Positions 45,623-55,695 of a stretch of DNA of 64,000 bases are shown one piece after another. Below the pieces are notes generated by a model, which ran no database searches, was not told the DNA's origin, and saw only the letters and a program-made list of their open reading frames with translations. The DNA is from Deferribacterales bacterium Deferri_01 (GTDB taxonomy: Bacteria; Chrysiogenota; Deferribacteres; Deferribacterales; Geovibrionaceae), in the NCBI GenBank assembly GCA_001603805.1, contig LUZY01000003.1, forward strand, positions 1 to 64,000, given 5' to 3'. Within the stretch, counting starts at the first letter, position 1; the number at the start of each line of letters is the position of its first letter. The translations under genes and the position numbers were made by a program.

Positions 45623-48600
45623 ATGAACAGTTTCTCAACTATTTCCTGCCTCACCAGAAATGACCTTGCGAAATATAAGGGAACGCAGTTTGACCAGCGG
45701 CACAAAAAGGTATTTGCCGAATACAAAGGCAAGCCTTTCTATGAATTCGCAAAAGTTCTCATGAACCATCTGCCGCAAAATTTCGTGGGCTTTCTGTCTG
45801 ATGAGGATATGGTAGGGCTTTATAAACACCTATACGCAAAGCTTGAGGGACGGAAGAAAAAGAAGATCTCCGTTTGCGCTGATCTAACAGAAGAACTGCC
45901 GTTTTTTATCGGGAATTTCTGCATTTTTTCCATCGCAACGGACGACAGACCATTCATTTTCGATTCGCTCTGGGAATATCTTCAGAATATAAGAGAACAT
46001 AAGATATTTGTAATTCACCCTATTTTTGGAATAGAAAGAAGCCGTGCAGGCGAGATAACAAAAATTACCGAATCCCGTCTCGGTGTAAGTAATGAATCAT
46101 TCGTTGTGATATTCCTTGAAGGGTTGGACAAAAGCGAAGTTTCGGACATTAAAAAAGAGATAACTTCAATATATGAGAATGTTGCTGCTGCGGTTGATGA
46201 TTTCCCAAAAATCAAAGAGGTCATGAGTTCCCTTTTTATGGAATATCGTGAGCGCAACGGAGATGTAGCTAAGTTTATTCAGTGGCTGATGGATGAAAAC
46301 TTTATTTGTCAGGGAACCCGCATTGTGGAAATAGACGAGGCAATGGGTGTTAATACATACTCTGACACAGGGGTTTTCTCCCTGATTGGGCAGGACCCTA
46401 ATTATTCTCTTCTCGCCAAGTCTGTAAAAGACGGACGGCTTAACACCGTGGACGGTTATCCGGTTATTGTGGATAAAGCCGTCGGTATAAGCAAGGTGAA
46501 GCGCCGCACAAACTTTGACAGAGTAATGTTTCTGGACAGGCAGGGAACAAAAATGCGCCTGATTTATCTTACAGGGCTTTTTTCCAGTAAGGCACACAAA
46601 TGCCCGCCCCACGAAATAAGCATTCTAAGGGATAAAATTAAGGCAACTCTGGATTACTTTAATTTTGTCACAGGCTCTCACGACTATAAATGGGTGCGTG
46701 ATATTCTTGACGATTACCCTAAAATTGAGATTTTTAACCTTTCCAGCCGTGCGCTGACAGAGGTTCTTGAACTTATACTCACAATGCAGGGCGCAAACCA
46801 GATCCGTATTTCATATCACGATTTCCGTCCTCTGAAAAACCTCATATTCTTTATGGCAATGCCGCTTTCCCGGTATTCCTCAGAATTTGTGATGGATATC
46901 AAAGATTTTCTCGAAGATTATTTCGGCGCAAATATGATGGATATCTCTGTCAGGGAAGATCAGCATAAACGCAGTTTTCTTCATTTTCACATGATGCTTC
47001 ATGATACATCAGTGCTTGAAAATATTGATGAAAGAGAGCTTAAAAATAAAATAACCTCAATGCTCAAAGACTGGGATTCTGCACTTTATGAGGTTCTCCG
47101 TGATCGTCTGGGTGCAGAGTGTGACGAGGTTTTTGCCGGATTTGAGTCCTATTTCGGTGAGGCGTACAAAAGCAAAAACACGCCAGAAGACGCTTATCTG
47201 GATATAGTGCGTATCCGCAGATATGACGAAATATCTTCTCTTCTCCATCACAGCTGCGGCAAGGCGGTTCTGCGAATATATTCCAAAAAGCGCCTTCTGC
47301 TCACCGAGCTTATGCCTATTATCGACAACCTCGGTCTTAATGTTTATGAACAGGATATTTTTGAGCCCTCTGCGGACGGACACGGGCTTTACATAAATGT
47401 GGTGTATCTCACAAATATTGAAGATCCCGAAGAATTCGCTGAAACCTACAAGGTTATTCTTCCTGAGCTTGTGACTGCTGTCATAGGAGGAAGAGCTGAA
47501 AACGACAGGCTCAACTCACTCTCTGTTACAAGAAAACTCACATGGCGGCAGACAGATATACTCCGAACTTTTGTATATTTCGCAAAGCAGATCGAAAGCA
47601 GTTTTCTTATCAAGTCTCTTATGTCTGCTCTTATAAGTAATGCCGAAATAGCGGAAAAGCTTGTAAACTTCTTTGAAATCAAGTTTGACCCTGACAATAA
47701 AAAGACTTCCACTGCTGAAATAGAGCAGGATCTCCTTAGCCTGATTGAAGGTGTTATCTCCGTGAGCGAAGATAAGGCGCTGCGCTATTTTATGCGTATT
47801 ATTCAGGGAACTGTCCGCACAAACTACTTTATGCAGCCCATGAGAGATTATATCTCCATCAAGGTTAAGAGCCGTGAGATGCCCATTATAGCAGAGCCCA
47901 GACCTATGTTTGAGGTGTACGTCCACAGTGCAGAGATGGAGGGCGTCCATCTCAGGGGCGGTAAGGTTGCAAGGGGCGGAATACGCTTCAGTGACCGTAA
48001 TGACGATTTCCGCACTGAAATTCTCGGTCTGGTGAAAACCCAGATGGTGAAAAACTCCGTTATTGTCCCTGTCGGGTCCAAGGGCGGCTTTATAGTCAAG
48101 AAACGTTTTAAAGACAGAGAGCAGGACAGGGCAAACACTATAAAACAGTACGGCACGCTGATCAAAGGCCTGCTGGATATAACAGACAACTACAAAGGCA
48201 ATAAAATCGTTCATCCGCAGAGAGTCAGGATGTATGACGAGAGTGACCCGTACCTTGTTGTTGCGGCGGATAAAGGAACTGCAACCTTCAGTGATATAGC
48301 TAACGGAATATCCGTCAGCTACGGCTTCTGGCTTGGGGATGCTTTTGCTTCGGGCGGCAGCGTGGGTTATGACCATAAAAAAGTGGGGATAACCGCAAGA
48401 GGAGCATGGGAAAGTGTTAAACGCCACTTCAGGGAACTCGGCAAGGATATCCAGAAGGAAGAGTTTACTGTCATAGGCATAGGCGATATGGCGGGTGATG
48501 TTTTCGGAAACGGAATGCTTCTTTCTCCCAAAATCAATCTTCTGGCTGCGTTTAACCATGTGCATATATTCCTTGATCCGGCTCCGGATGCTGAAAAGAG

Positions 48601-50326
48601 TTTTTCTGAAAGGCAGAGGCTTTTCAAAAACCCCTCTCTGTCGTGGAAGGATTACAATAAAGATCTTATATCAAAAGGCGGCGGAATTTTTGACAGAACA
48701 GCAAAGCGAATAGAACTTTCTCAGGAAGTCCGGATGATGCTCGGCTGTGCTGAAACCATCGTAACCGGAGCGGAGTTGATAAGACTTATACTCAAGGCTG
48801 AGGCTGAACTTCTTTGGAACGGCGGTATCGGAACATATGTCAAGGCTTCCTCTGAAACAGACAGAGATGTGGGCGATTCCATGAATGATGATGTCCGTGT
48901 GAATGCCGGCGAACTTCGTGTAAAAGTTGCGGGGGAGGGCGGAAATCTCGGTTTCACACAGTCTGCCCGCATAGAGTTTGCTGAAAACGGCGGGCACATA
49001 TACACCGATGCTCTGGACAACTCCGGCGGAGTTGACATGTCCGATCATGAGGTAAACCTCAAGATCATTTTCAATCACCTTGTGGAAACTAAAGTGATGA
49101 AAGATGTTAAGGAACGTAATGCTTACATTAAAAAACTCACTTCTGCGGTTACCGATCATGTGCTTGCCACAAACTACCGCCAGTCACAGGCTGTAAGCTG
49201 CGATTTGATACGCTTCGCATCCAGCCCCGTAACATTCAGGGAGGCTGCCAAGCATCTCCGTAATGAGGGTTTGCTTGATTTCCGCATAGAGAAGCTTGTA
49301 TTCCCTAATAAGGATAAAAATGCAACAGCGCCGGAACTTGCAGTTCTTCTGGCTTATATGAAAATATACCTCTACAACAATGTGGAGGGCTCTCTCAATC
49401 TTGATAACCCCCTTGTCAGATCCGAATATATGGATTACTACCCTAAGGATACTGTTGCAAAATATGGTGAAAAACTGTTCGGGCACAAACTGATAAGAGA
49501 AATAGCCGCCACAGTGACTGTGAACAGAGCACTGAACCAGACAGGAATATCATTTTTCTATGAGCTTATGAAAAGCACAAACAGACCTCTGAGCGAAATT
49601 CTTGAGTGCTACCTTCTGGCGGAGCAGATTGTCGGCTGCCGCAAGCTTCGGGACGATATCTGCGCTCTGGACGGCAAAGCAGATGCGCAGGAACAGTACA
49701 AAGCACTTATAGAGCTTGATAAAACACTTAAGGTTGCTGTTGAGTGGCTTATTGATCCGAGAAATATGGCGCTTTATAAAAAGAAAGGCGATATGCTGAA
49801 AGAAGTATTTCCTCTTGTCACCAAATATATGACAAACGGAATGAAGGAAAAGTACACTGCTCTGGTCGAGGAGTTCAAAAATGCAGGTCTTCCTGCACCT
49901 CTGGCAGCGGCAGTATGCGCAGTGCGTTATTCCAAGCCTGCGTTTGATGTTTTTCGTATTATGGCCGAAACAGGGGCAGAAGCGAAAAGTGTTCTCAAGC
50001 GTTACTATGAAATCGGCGGCAGATTCGGCATAAACTTCCTTACGCTGAAGATGAAGCATATAAAAATAAGGGATGAGTGGGAACGCATCAACCGTGACGG
50101 TCTTCTGATGAAGCTTAAAAAAATACAGATGAACCTTGCATTCGCCTACAGCGGGGGTGACAAGGGCTGGCTGAAAAATCTCCTTGACACAGAAAAGAGG
50201 TTTGTAGAAAACTATGATAAGTTTATAGATTCGGCCGCTAAAGACGAAATAGATTCTCTTGTTCCTTTTAACGTAATGATAGAATCCTTTGCAAATGTGG
50301 CTGAAAAATACGGAGCTGGTGGATGA
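45623..50326 (+). CDS. NAD-specific glutamate dehydrogenase, large (180 kDa) class
   Basis: A 1567-residue protein of the GDH-180 class, converting glutamate to 2-oxoglutarate and ammonia with NAD. The N-terminal half (to about 720) holds ACT-like regulatory regions. The catalytic region has RGGKVARGGIRFSDR and FRTEILGLVKTQMVKNSVIV (about residues 780-820), with SKGGFIVKK supplying active-site lysines, then IGDMAGDVFGNGML and KINLLAAFNHVHIFLD of the NAD domain, and a helical C-terminal domain. It supports growth on amino acids. Its stop overlaps the M16 peptidase start, forming an operon. ACGGGG precedes the ATG. Confidence 0.95.
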   Translation: MNSFSTISCLTRNDLAKYKGTQFDQRHKKVFAEYKGKPFYEFAKVLMNHLPQNFVGFLSDEDMVGLYKHLYAKLEGRKKKKISVCADLTEELPFFIGNFCIFSIATDDRPFIFDSLWEYLQNIREHKIFVIHPIFGIERSRAGEITKITESRLGVSNESFVVIFLEGLDKSEVSDIKKEITSIYENVAAAVDDFPKIKEVMSSLFMEYRERNGDVAKFIQWLMDENFICQGTRIVEIDEAMGVNTYSDTGVFSLIGQDPNYSLLAKSVKDGRLNTVDGYPVIVDKAVGISKVKRRTNFDRVMFLDRQGTKMRLIYLTGLFSSKAHKCPPHEISILRDKIKATLDYFNFVTGSHDYKWVRDILDDYPKIEIFNLSSRALTEVLELILTMQGANQIRISYHDFRPLKNLIFFMAMPLSRYSSEFVMDIKDFLEDYFGANMMDISVREDQHKRSFLHFHMMLHDTSVLENIDERELKNKITSMLKDWDSALYEVLRDRLGAECDEVFAGFESYFGEAYKSKNTPEDAYLDIVRIRRYDEISSLLHHSCGKAVLRIYSKKRLLLTELMPIIDNLGLNVYEQDIFEPSADGHGLYINVVYLTNIEDPEEFAETYKVILPELVTAVIGGRAENDRLNSLSVTRKLTWRQTDILRTFVYFAKQIESSFLIKSLMSALISNAEIAEKLVNFFEIKFDPDNKKTSTAEIEQDLLSLIEGVISVSEDKALRYFMRIIQGTVRTNYFMQPMRDYISIKVKSREMPIIAEPRPMFEVYVHSAEMEGVHLRGGKVARGGIRFSDRNDDFRTEILGLVKTQMVKNSVIVPVGSKGGFIVKKRFKDREQDRANTIKQYGTLIKGLLDITDNYKGNKIVHPQRVRMYDESDPYLVVAADKGTATFSDIANGISVSYGFWLGDAFASGGSVGYDHKKVGITARGAWESVKRHFRELGKDIQKEEFTVIGIGDMAGDVFGNGMLLSPKINLLAAFNHVHIFLDPAPDAEKSFSERQRLFKNPSLSWKDYNKDLISKGGGIFDRTAKRIELSQEVRMMLGCAETIVTGAELIRLILKAEAELLWNGGIGTYVKASSETDRDVGDSMNDDVRVNAGELRVKVAGEGGNLGFTQSARIEFAENGGHIYTDALDNSGGVDMSDHEVNLKIIFNHLVETKVMKDVKERNAYIKKLTSAVTDHVLATNYRQSQAVSCDLIRFASSPVTFREAAKHLRNEGLLDFRIEKLVFPNKDKNATAPELAVLLAYMKIYLYNNVEGSLNLDNPLVRSEYMDYYPKDTVAKYGEKLFGHKLIREIAATVTVNRALNQTGISFFYELMKSTNRPLSEILECYLLAEQIVGCRKLRDDICALDGKADAQEQYKALIELDKTLKVAVEWLIDPRNMALYKKKGDMLKEVFPLVTKYMTNGMKEKYTALVEEFKNAGLPAPLAAAVCAVRYSKPAFDVFRIMAETGAEAKSVLKRYYEIGGRFGINFLTLKMKHIKIRDEWERINRDGLLMKLKKIQMNLAFAYSGGDKGWLKNLLDTEKRFVENYDKFIDSAAKDEIDSLVPFNVMIESFANVAEKYGAGG

Positions 50327-51624
50327 AGAAACTCTTCTTCTTACTGATAGTCTTGATAATTTCGGGGGTGCGGGTGTTTGCCGCTGTGGATACTGTAAGT
50401 TTTGAAAACGGCGTAAAGATGGTTTACAGAAATATTCCCTCAACGGGAGTTGTTTCGGTACATGTATGGATGAAAACCGGTTCTGTGAATGAAAACACGG
50501 AAAATAACGGTATTTCCCATTTCCTTGAGCATATGGTTTTTAAAGGGACAGAGTCCTACGCTCCCGGTGCTATAGATGAGGTTGTGGAAAGTGCAGGCGG
50601 AAGTATGAACGCCGCCACCAGTAAGGATTACACATTTTACCACATAACTCTGCCTTCATATAATGCCGAAACCGCATTCAAGGTTTTGAGCGAAATGCTT
50701 TTCGAGGCAAAGTTTATCCCAGATGAGATAGAGAAGGAAAAGCCTGTTGTAGTGCAGGAGATTAAGCGTAAGTTTGATAAGCCGACCTACGACATGTGGT
50801 CTTATCTCTATGAGGCTCTTTTCAGGGACTCACCATATGAAATGGAAGTCATCGGCACTGAAGATACTGTAAACTCCTTTACCCGTGAAACACTTGTGGA
50901 TTATTACGGCAGATACTATCATCCTCAGAATATGACCCTTGTTATAGCGGGAGATATAGATAAGAAAACTGCAGAGTCTCTGGGACGTAAATATTTCAGC
51001 AAAACCAAAGACGGACAGGGCAAGCGGTATGACGGTAATGCTCAGAAAAAATATGCTGAAAACTATCGTAAGGATTTTCATCGTCAGGTGGTACAGGAAA
51101 CAGGGGTTATCGCTTTCCCTGCCGATGCGCTGAACGAAAAGAATATTTTTGCCTATGAAGTTCTGGGTGAGATACTGTCCGGCGGCGAATATTCTGTATT
51201 AAGCACAATAATTAAAAACGAACTGCGTCTTGCAAGCTCCATAAACGCAGGTTATCTGGGTATGAAGCACGGCGGTTCGTTCATATTCACCTATACATGC
51301 CCTGTCGGCAACAGTGATAAAGTTAAAGATGCTGTGCTTAAGGTTATCGCATCCATTGATAAATTTGTGGATAAAAAGAGCCTGGAAAAGTGTGAAAACA
51401 GGCTGAAAAGCCAGATAGCATTCCAGAGAGAGCGTGCCTCAAGCGAGGCAAGAGACATAGGATACTCCTATACTCTTGACATTCCTGCTTATTATCATAA
51501 TTTTCTTAATAAGATGAGCGGAATGCAGCCGGAGGAAATCACCTCCCTCGCCGCTGAAATATTCTCCCGTCCTTACATTGATTTAAGGACACTTCCGGAG
51601 GACGGCGGGAAAAAAGAGGAATAA
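50323..51624 (+). CDS. Secreted M16-family zinc metallopeptidase
   Basis: A 433-residue protein with a signal peptide (MKKLFFLLIVLIISGVRVFA). The inverted zinc motif HFLEH is at residues 66-70, with the third ligand Glu in VVVQEIKRKFD about 75 residues later. The C-terminal half is the inactive partner domain, with a VIAGDID-type strand between. The length is that of the one-pair pitrilysin/MPP-like family, such as PqqL-related and YmxG-like proteases. It is likely periplasmic. It overlaps the GDH stop and the next start, so is co-translated in an odd operon of metabolic enzyme, protease and STAND ATPase. Confidence 0.9.
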   Translation: MKKLFFLLIVLIISGVRVFAAVDTVSFENGVKMVYRNIPSTGVVSVHVWMKTGSVNENTENNGISHFLEHMVFKGTESYAPGAIDEVVESAGGSMNAATSKDYTFYHITLPSYNAETAFKVLSEMLFEAKFIPDEIEKEKPVVVQEIKRKFDKPTYDMWSYLYEALFRDSPYEMEVIGTEDTVNSFTRETLVDYYGRYYHPQNMTLVIAGDIDKKTAESLGRKYFSKTKDGQGKRYDGNAQKKYAENYRKDFHRQVVQETGVIAFPADALNEKNIFAYEVLGEILSGGEYSVLSTIIKNELRLASSINAGYLGMKHGGSFIFTYTCPVGNSDKVKDAVLKVIASIDKFVDKKSLEKCENRLKSQIAFQRERASSEARDIGYSYTLDIPAYYHNFLNKMSGMQPEEITSLAAEIFSRPYIDLRTLPEDGGKKEE

Positions 51625-54287
51625 TGCGGGATTTTGAACTGAAGGGCATGGACGGGTTTATAAGCCCATTCCGTGAGTTTTTTGCGCTTAATAAAAGCGG
51701 CGTTGTGCGTATAAAAGGGGAAGGCGGGTCAGGCAAAAGTGAAATATTGTCAGCTTTCAGGTTGATGCCGGAAATAGCTGATCCTGCTGTTGTCAGCGCT
51801 TCCCTTGATTTTTCCCTTCAGGTAAATACCGACTGTGAACTTGGCTTGCTCGCTCTGCGCAATGAACTTATCAGGCATTACAAAATAAATTTCAGCTTCT
51901 TTGATGTTGCCTACGCACTGTATCTGGTGCGCACTAATCCTAATAAAAAGCTAGATCGTGATCTGGATCTTTACACCAACAGCAAGATTCTTAATGAGGT
52001 GCTGGGAGTTGCCGGCGCCAAGGGTGATGAGCTTGTAAATAAGCTTTACTTCACTGTGGAAAGGGGCAAGCCCGCCGTGACCGAATGGTGGAAGAATGAA
52101 GGCGGGGCAGAGCTTAACAGGCTTATGGAGGAAACTCCGGAAGCTGTCCGTAAAAATCTCACCGCTCAGTGGGCAAAAGATTTAAAGCTTGCCCTGCAAG
52201 GCAGAAAATGCGTTCTCATGATCGATTCCTTTGAAAACATCTACGGAGATGATGAATCAGGCAGAAAACAGAACGCTGACAGTTGGATCAGAGAGCTTAT
52301 TTCTCTTCTGCCTGAGGTTTGCTTTATCCTTTCCGGCAGGCAGATGCCGGAAGCTGAGGAAGGCAAAGCACCTGAACACCTTCTTGAGCTTGAGACAAGT
52401 GTTCTCGATAGGAACGGTACTGCATATCTTCTGGAAAAAAATGAACTTAAAGATAAAAAACTGTGTGATGCGGTTTTCGCCTCTGCCAGAGGGGATAAAC
52501 TGCTTACCACGCTTCTTGTCGCAGGGCTTGCCGCAATTAAGAAAGAAACAGGGAAGGAACCTTCCGCAGAACAGGTTGAATACGGCGCAAAAGAGATAAT
52601 GCTTTTTTATAACGCCTCCTCTGAAGGGCGTGAGGGTGATATGGCTCGTCTTCTTTCGGTTTGCAGGTTTTTTACGAAGGAAGTGTTTGAATATCTCGTG
52701 TATGAATTCATACCCGAAGGGGTCAACTTCACTTTCAGCGACTACTGTATGCTGCCGTCAGTGAGCCCGAATATAGGTCAGGATTGCGCCTGCCTGAAGA
52801 AACCCTTCAAGGAAGAGCTTTATTCTTCGCTTAACAGTGACCAGAAGGATAATGTCCATTTCTCTCTTTTTAACTTTTATCTCAAAAAGATAGACAGAGA
52901 AAAAGGGTCATTCAAAACATACGGCTTTTACCTTAACTTCCGTGAATGCTTCCACCATGCTAAATCCGCTCTGGACGGAGAGGGCTTTGTGGACTGGTTC
53001 ATGGATTCACATGCGAAATATTTCTCAAATGATAAAATGGGCTTCTGGATAGGGCTTCACAGCGAGGTTGTGGAGTATCTCAAGGGGCTTATGGGGCTTA
53101 TTAATCCATACACCGCACTGTGTATGGAAAGACTGGCTCAGATGTATGTGAACATAGAAGACTACTCAAAAGCGGAGCCTCTATTAAAGAGGATGGTTAA
53201 CATCCGTGAAAAGCTCGGCGGGGTTGACAGTCAGGACACTGTGAGAAGCCGCAACAAGCTTGCCTCCATGTACACCGCAAAGGGCGACTTCGCATCCGCA
53301 ATGGATATTGTGGAGAAAAATGCCGAGATAAAGTCACGCACTGACGGACCGGATCATCCGGATACGCTGAAATATCTTCAGAAGCTTGCCCTGCTAGCCA
53401 TGAAGAATAAAGACTTCAAGACCGCAGCGGATGTTGGGGAAAGATCCCTCCGCCTGCATATACAAAGACTGGGCAGGGAAAACGCCGATACTGTCAGGGC
53501 GATGAGCGAACTTGCCTCCATTCAGGAGGTGGCGGGAGACTTTGACCGTGCGTGTGAGCTGTTTAAGGAAGTGCTTGAAATCAGAGAGAAATCTCTCGGC
53601 GGAAACCATCCTGAAACTGCAAAAAGCATAAGCCAGCTTGCCTTCTATTTTTACAGAAGAGGGGAGTACGATTCCGCAGAGCCCCTTTTTTACAGGGCTC
53701 TGGAGGCAAAAGAGGAGCAGCTTGGGCGTAATCATCCGCTGATAGCATCATACTGCAATAACCTCGGCTACATCTATTACTGCCGTGAAAAATTTGACAG
53801 GGCTGAAGCTATGTATGAAAAAGCCCTGAAGATAAAAGAGAAAAATTTCGGTGCATCTCACCCGTCAACTCTCGCCGGAGTTGCAAACCTTGCCGCTCTT
53901 AAGTTCAGAAAAGGCGAGGCGGAGGAGGCAGAAACTCTTTTCCGCAAGGTTCTGGAACAGAGTATCAGCACTTATGGGGGTAAATCGTCCGAAACAGCAA
54001 CAGATATGGCTAATCTTGCTTACGTTGTTTCAAGAAGGGGTGAATTCGGTGAGGCAGAGTCACTGTGCCGCAGTGCCCTTAGTATGCGTGATGAAGATGA
54101 TCCTCAGGATATAGCTGTAAACCTTAACAATCTCGGTGAGGTTCTTTTCAGGAAAGGGGATATAAACGAAGCTTCAGAAGCTCTGGAACAGGCATACAGC
54201 GCTGCTGAGTCAGCCTTTGGGGATGAACACCCTGTTTCAAAGCGGATTCGGGCTAACCTTGAAAAAGTAAGGGACAGGGTTCATTAA
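51624..54287 (+). CDS. STAND-type P-loop ATPase with C-terminal TPR array
   Basis: An 887-residue protein. The N-terminal P-loop GEGGSGKS is at residues 32-39 and Walker B is CVLMIDSFEN (Asp201), followed by a helical domain. Residues about 500-875 are kinesin-light-chain-type TPRs of 42 residues, such as DFDRACELFKEVLEIREK and KFDRAEAMYEKALKIKEK. This NTPase-plus-sensor-repeat plan is that of STAND signalling proteins, which oligomerise on ligand binding. No effector domain (TIR, caspase, nuclease) is fused, unlike known antiphage Avs proteins. It overlaps the M16 gene by one base. Its role is unknown. Confidence 0.85.
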   Translation: MRDFELKGMDGFISPFREFFALNKSGVVRIKGEGGSGKSEILSAFRLMPEIADPAVVSASLDFSLQVNTDCELGLLALRNELIRHYKINFSFFDVAYALYLVRTNPNKKLDRDLDLYTNSKILNEVLGVAGAKGDELVNKLYFTVERGKPAVTEWWKNEGGAELNRLMEETPEAVRKNLTAQWAKDLKLALQGRKCVLMIDSFENIYGDDESGRKQNADSWIRELISLLPEVCFILSGRQMPEAEEGKAPEHLLELETSVLDRNGTAYLLEKNELKDKKLCDAVFASARGDKLLTTLLVAGLAAIKKETGKEPSAEQVEYGAKEIMLFYNASSEGREGDMARLLSVCRFFTKEVFEYLVYEFIPEGVNFTFSDYCMLPSVSPNIGQDCACLKKPFKEELYSSLNSDQKDNVHFSLFNFYLKKIDREKGSFKTYGFYLNFRECFHHAKSALDGEGFVDWFMDSHAKYFSNDKMGFWIGLHSEVVEYLKGLMGLINPYTALCMERLAQMYVNIEDYSKAEPLLKRMVNIREKLGGVDSQDTVRSRNKLASMYTAKGDFASAMDIVEKNAEIKSRTDGPDHPDTLKYLQKLALLAMKNKDFKTAADVGERSLRLHIQRLGRENADTVRAMSELASIQEVAGDFDRACELFKEVLEIREKSLGGNHPETAKSISQLAFYFYRRGEYDSAEPLFYRALEAKEEQLGRNHPLIASYCNNLGYIYYCREKFDRAEAMYEKALKIKEKNFGASHPSTLAGVANLAALKFRKGEAEEAETLFRKVLEQSISTYGGKSSETATDMANLAYVVSRRGEFGEAESLCRSALSMRDEDDPQDIAVNLNNLGEVLFRKGDINEASEALEQAYSAAESAFGDEHPVSKRIRANLEKVRDRVH

Positions 54288-55603
54288 GCTTTGAATTTGC
54301 TGATGTAACTTTCCACATCGAATTTGCGTTTCAAACCTGCGAAGTTCATGTAACGCACCTTGCCGAATATGGCACGTTCCTGCCAGGGTCTGTCATGTTT
54401 GCCGAAACACCATAAAACTCCGGCAAATCCGTTTGGATCACGCCCGTCAAGGCTGTATTTATCATTCAGACTTATCGCTGTTCTGTAAGCCTCTTCCGGT
54501 GTTTCTGTCCATTCAATTATCTTTTTGCCCCAGTACATACGCATGTAGCCGTGCATCTTTCCTGTTGATCGCATTTCTCTCTGGGCTGCATTCCACGCCT
54601 CGTCATGTGTTTCTGCATTTTCAAGCTCTTCGTATGTATAAATGTATGTCCTGACATCCTTTACGTGTTCATTGAGCGTGTTTGCCGCCCAAGGGTGCAG
54701 ATGTTTCATGTTGTCATACTCCGCATTGAAATTAACCATATTCATCGCCAGTTCCCGCCTGACTATAAGCTCTTCAAGAAAAGAGGCGGAGGCTGGATGA
54801 TCTTTCACAGCCAGTGTTGTTTCAAGGGGTGATATGTTTCCGAAGTGAATATACGGGCTTAATCCGCTTTGGGCATCCTTTGTTGGGTCATTGCGGAGTT
54901 TGTCATAGTCATCCAGTTTTTCATCAATAAATATTCCAAGCAGTTTTGCAGCCTCGTCCTCTCCGCCTGTGAAGGACTTTACAGGTGAAACGCTTCTGTC
55001 TATGTTCAGTTTAGTTATATCAGGCACACAGCTTTCAAAATCCGGCATGAAGTCTTTTATTTTAAGCTCCCGCTGCTCCAGAGGAACAAGGAATTTGTCA
55101 AGCTGTCTGTTTATTTTCGGGCGTATAGTATAGGCAGCGAACTCTTCCTTGGTGCTTGCTGTTTCCACAGGAACAACGGCGTCACTCTCCACCTGAACCA
55201 CAGTGCATGGGGCTGTTCTGCCGACCTCCCGTCTCCACTGCTTCTGTACCCGCAGGTAGCCTCTGTCCATGACAATCATTTCCGCATTTTTCCCCAGACT
55301 CACCACCTCTTCCGGAGGGTTCCCATAGCGGAAAAGCAGGTTAATTCCCCGCTGTTTGAGGTTAAGTTTGAGGTTTTCAAGCCCTTCAAACATGAAAGTA
55401 TAATGACGGAGGTTTGCGTTTGGGAATCCGTCAGTTATCACAAAACAGGCAAACAGAGGGAGCTTAAGGGCATTTGCCTGATTGACGGCAAACTCAAGGG
55501 CATGGTTATATCTGGTTCTCTGCGACTGCTGTATCCAGAGCAGAACATATTTTCCGTTTTCTGACGGCTTGTTAAGGATAACTACCCGTTCGTCATGTAT
55601 CAT
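54284..55603 (-). CDS. Class II CPD DNA photolyase
   Basis: About 439 residues of the photolyase/cryptochrome family. The N-terminal alpha/beta domain begins YVLLWIQQSQRTRYNHAL, typical of class II enzymes, and the C-terminal FAD domain has MRMYWGKKIIEWT, SLNDKYSLDGRDPNGFAG and the terminal NFAGLKRKFDVE. It uses blue light to split cyclobutane pyrimidine dimers. Start ATG 55603 or 55606 is preceded by AGGTG; an upstream TTG at 55663 is less likely. Its stop overlaps the STAND gene's stop in convergent orientation, and its 5' side faces metH. Confidence 0.92.
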   Translation of the reverse strand: MIHDERVVILNKPSENGKYVLLWIQQSQRTRYNHALEFAVNQANALKLPLFACFVITDGFPNANLRHYTFMFEGLENLKLNLKQRGINLLFRYGNPPEEVVSLGKNAEMIVMDRGYLRVQKQWRREVGRTAPCTVVQVESDAVVPVETASTKEEFAAYTIRPKINRQLDKFLVPLEQRELKIKDFMPDFESCVPDITKLNIDRSVSPVKSFTGGEDEAAKLLGIFIDEKLDDYDKLRNDPTKDAQSGLSPYIHFGNISPLETTLAVKDHPASASFLEELIVRRELAMNMVNFNAEYDNMKHLHPWAANTLNEHVKDVRTYIYTYEELENAETHDEAWNAAQREMRSTGKMHGYMRMYWGKKIIEWTETPEEAYRTAISLNDKYSLDGRDPNGFAGVLWCFGKHDRPWQERAIFGKVRYMNFAGLKRKFDVESYISKFKA

Positions 55604-55695
55604 CATGCACCTATAAACAGTTGCCGTATTTTGTTTTATAATGATACTATAGTTTCCTTTCAATTTAAAGTGCGTGCGTATGCCAAGGAGTAGTT

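Noticed and set aside
47516-48565. A 349-codon open frame on the minus strand inside the glutamate dehydrogenase gene
   Set aside because: It is antisense to strongly conserved GDH coding sequence, has no ribosome site and no recognisable fold; open antisense frames are common at this codon usage.
51624-54287. STAND-TPR protein as an antiphage Avs-type defence gene
   Set aside because: No effector nuclease, TIR or protease domain is fused and there are no neighbouring defence genes; the operon partners are metabolic and proteolytic.
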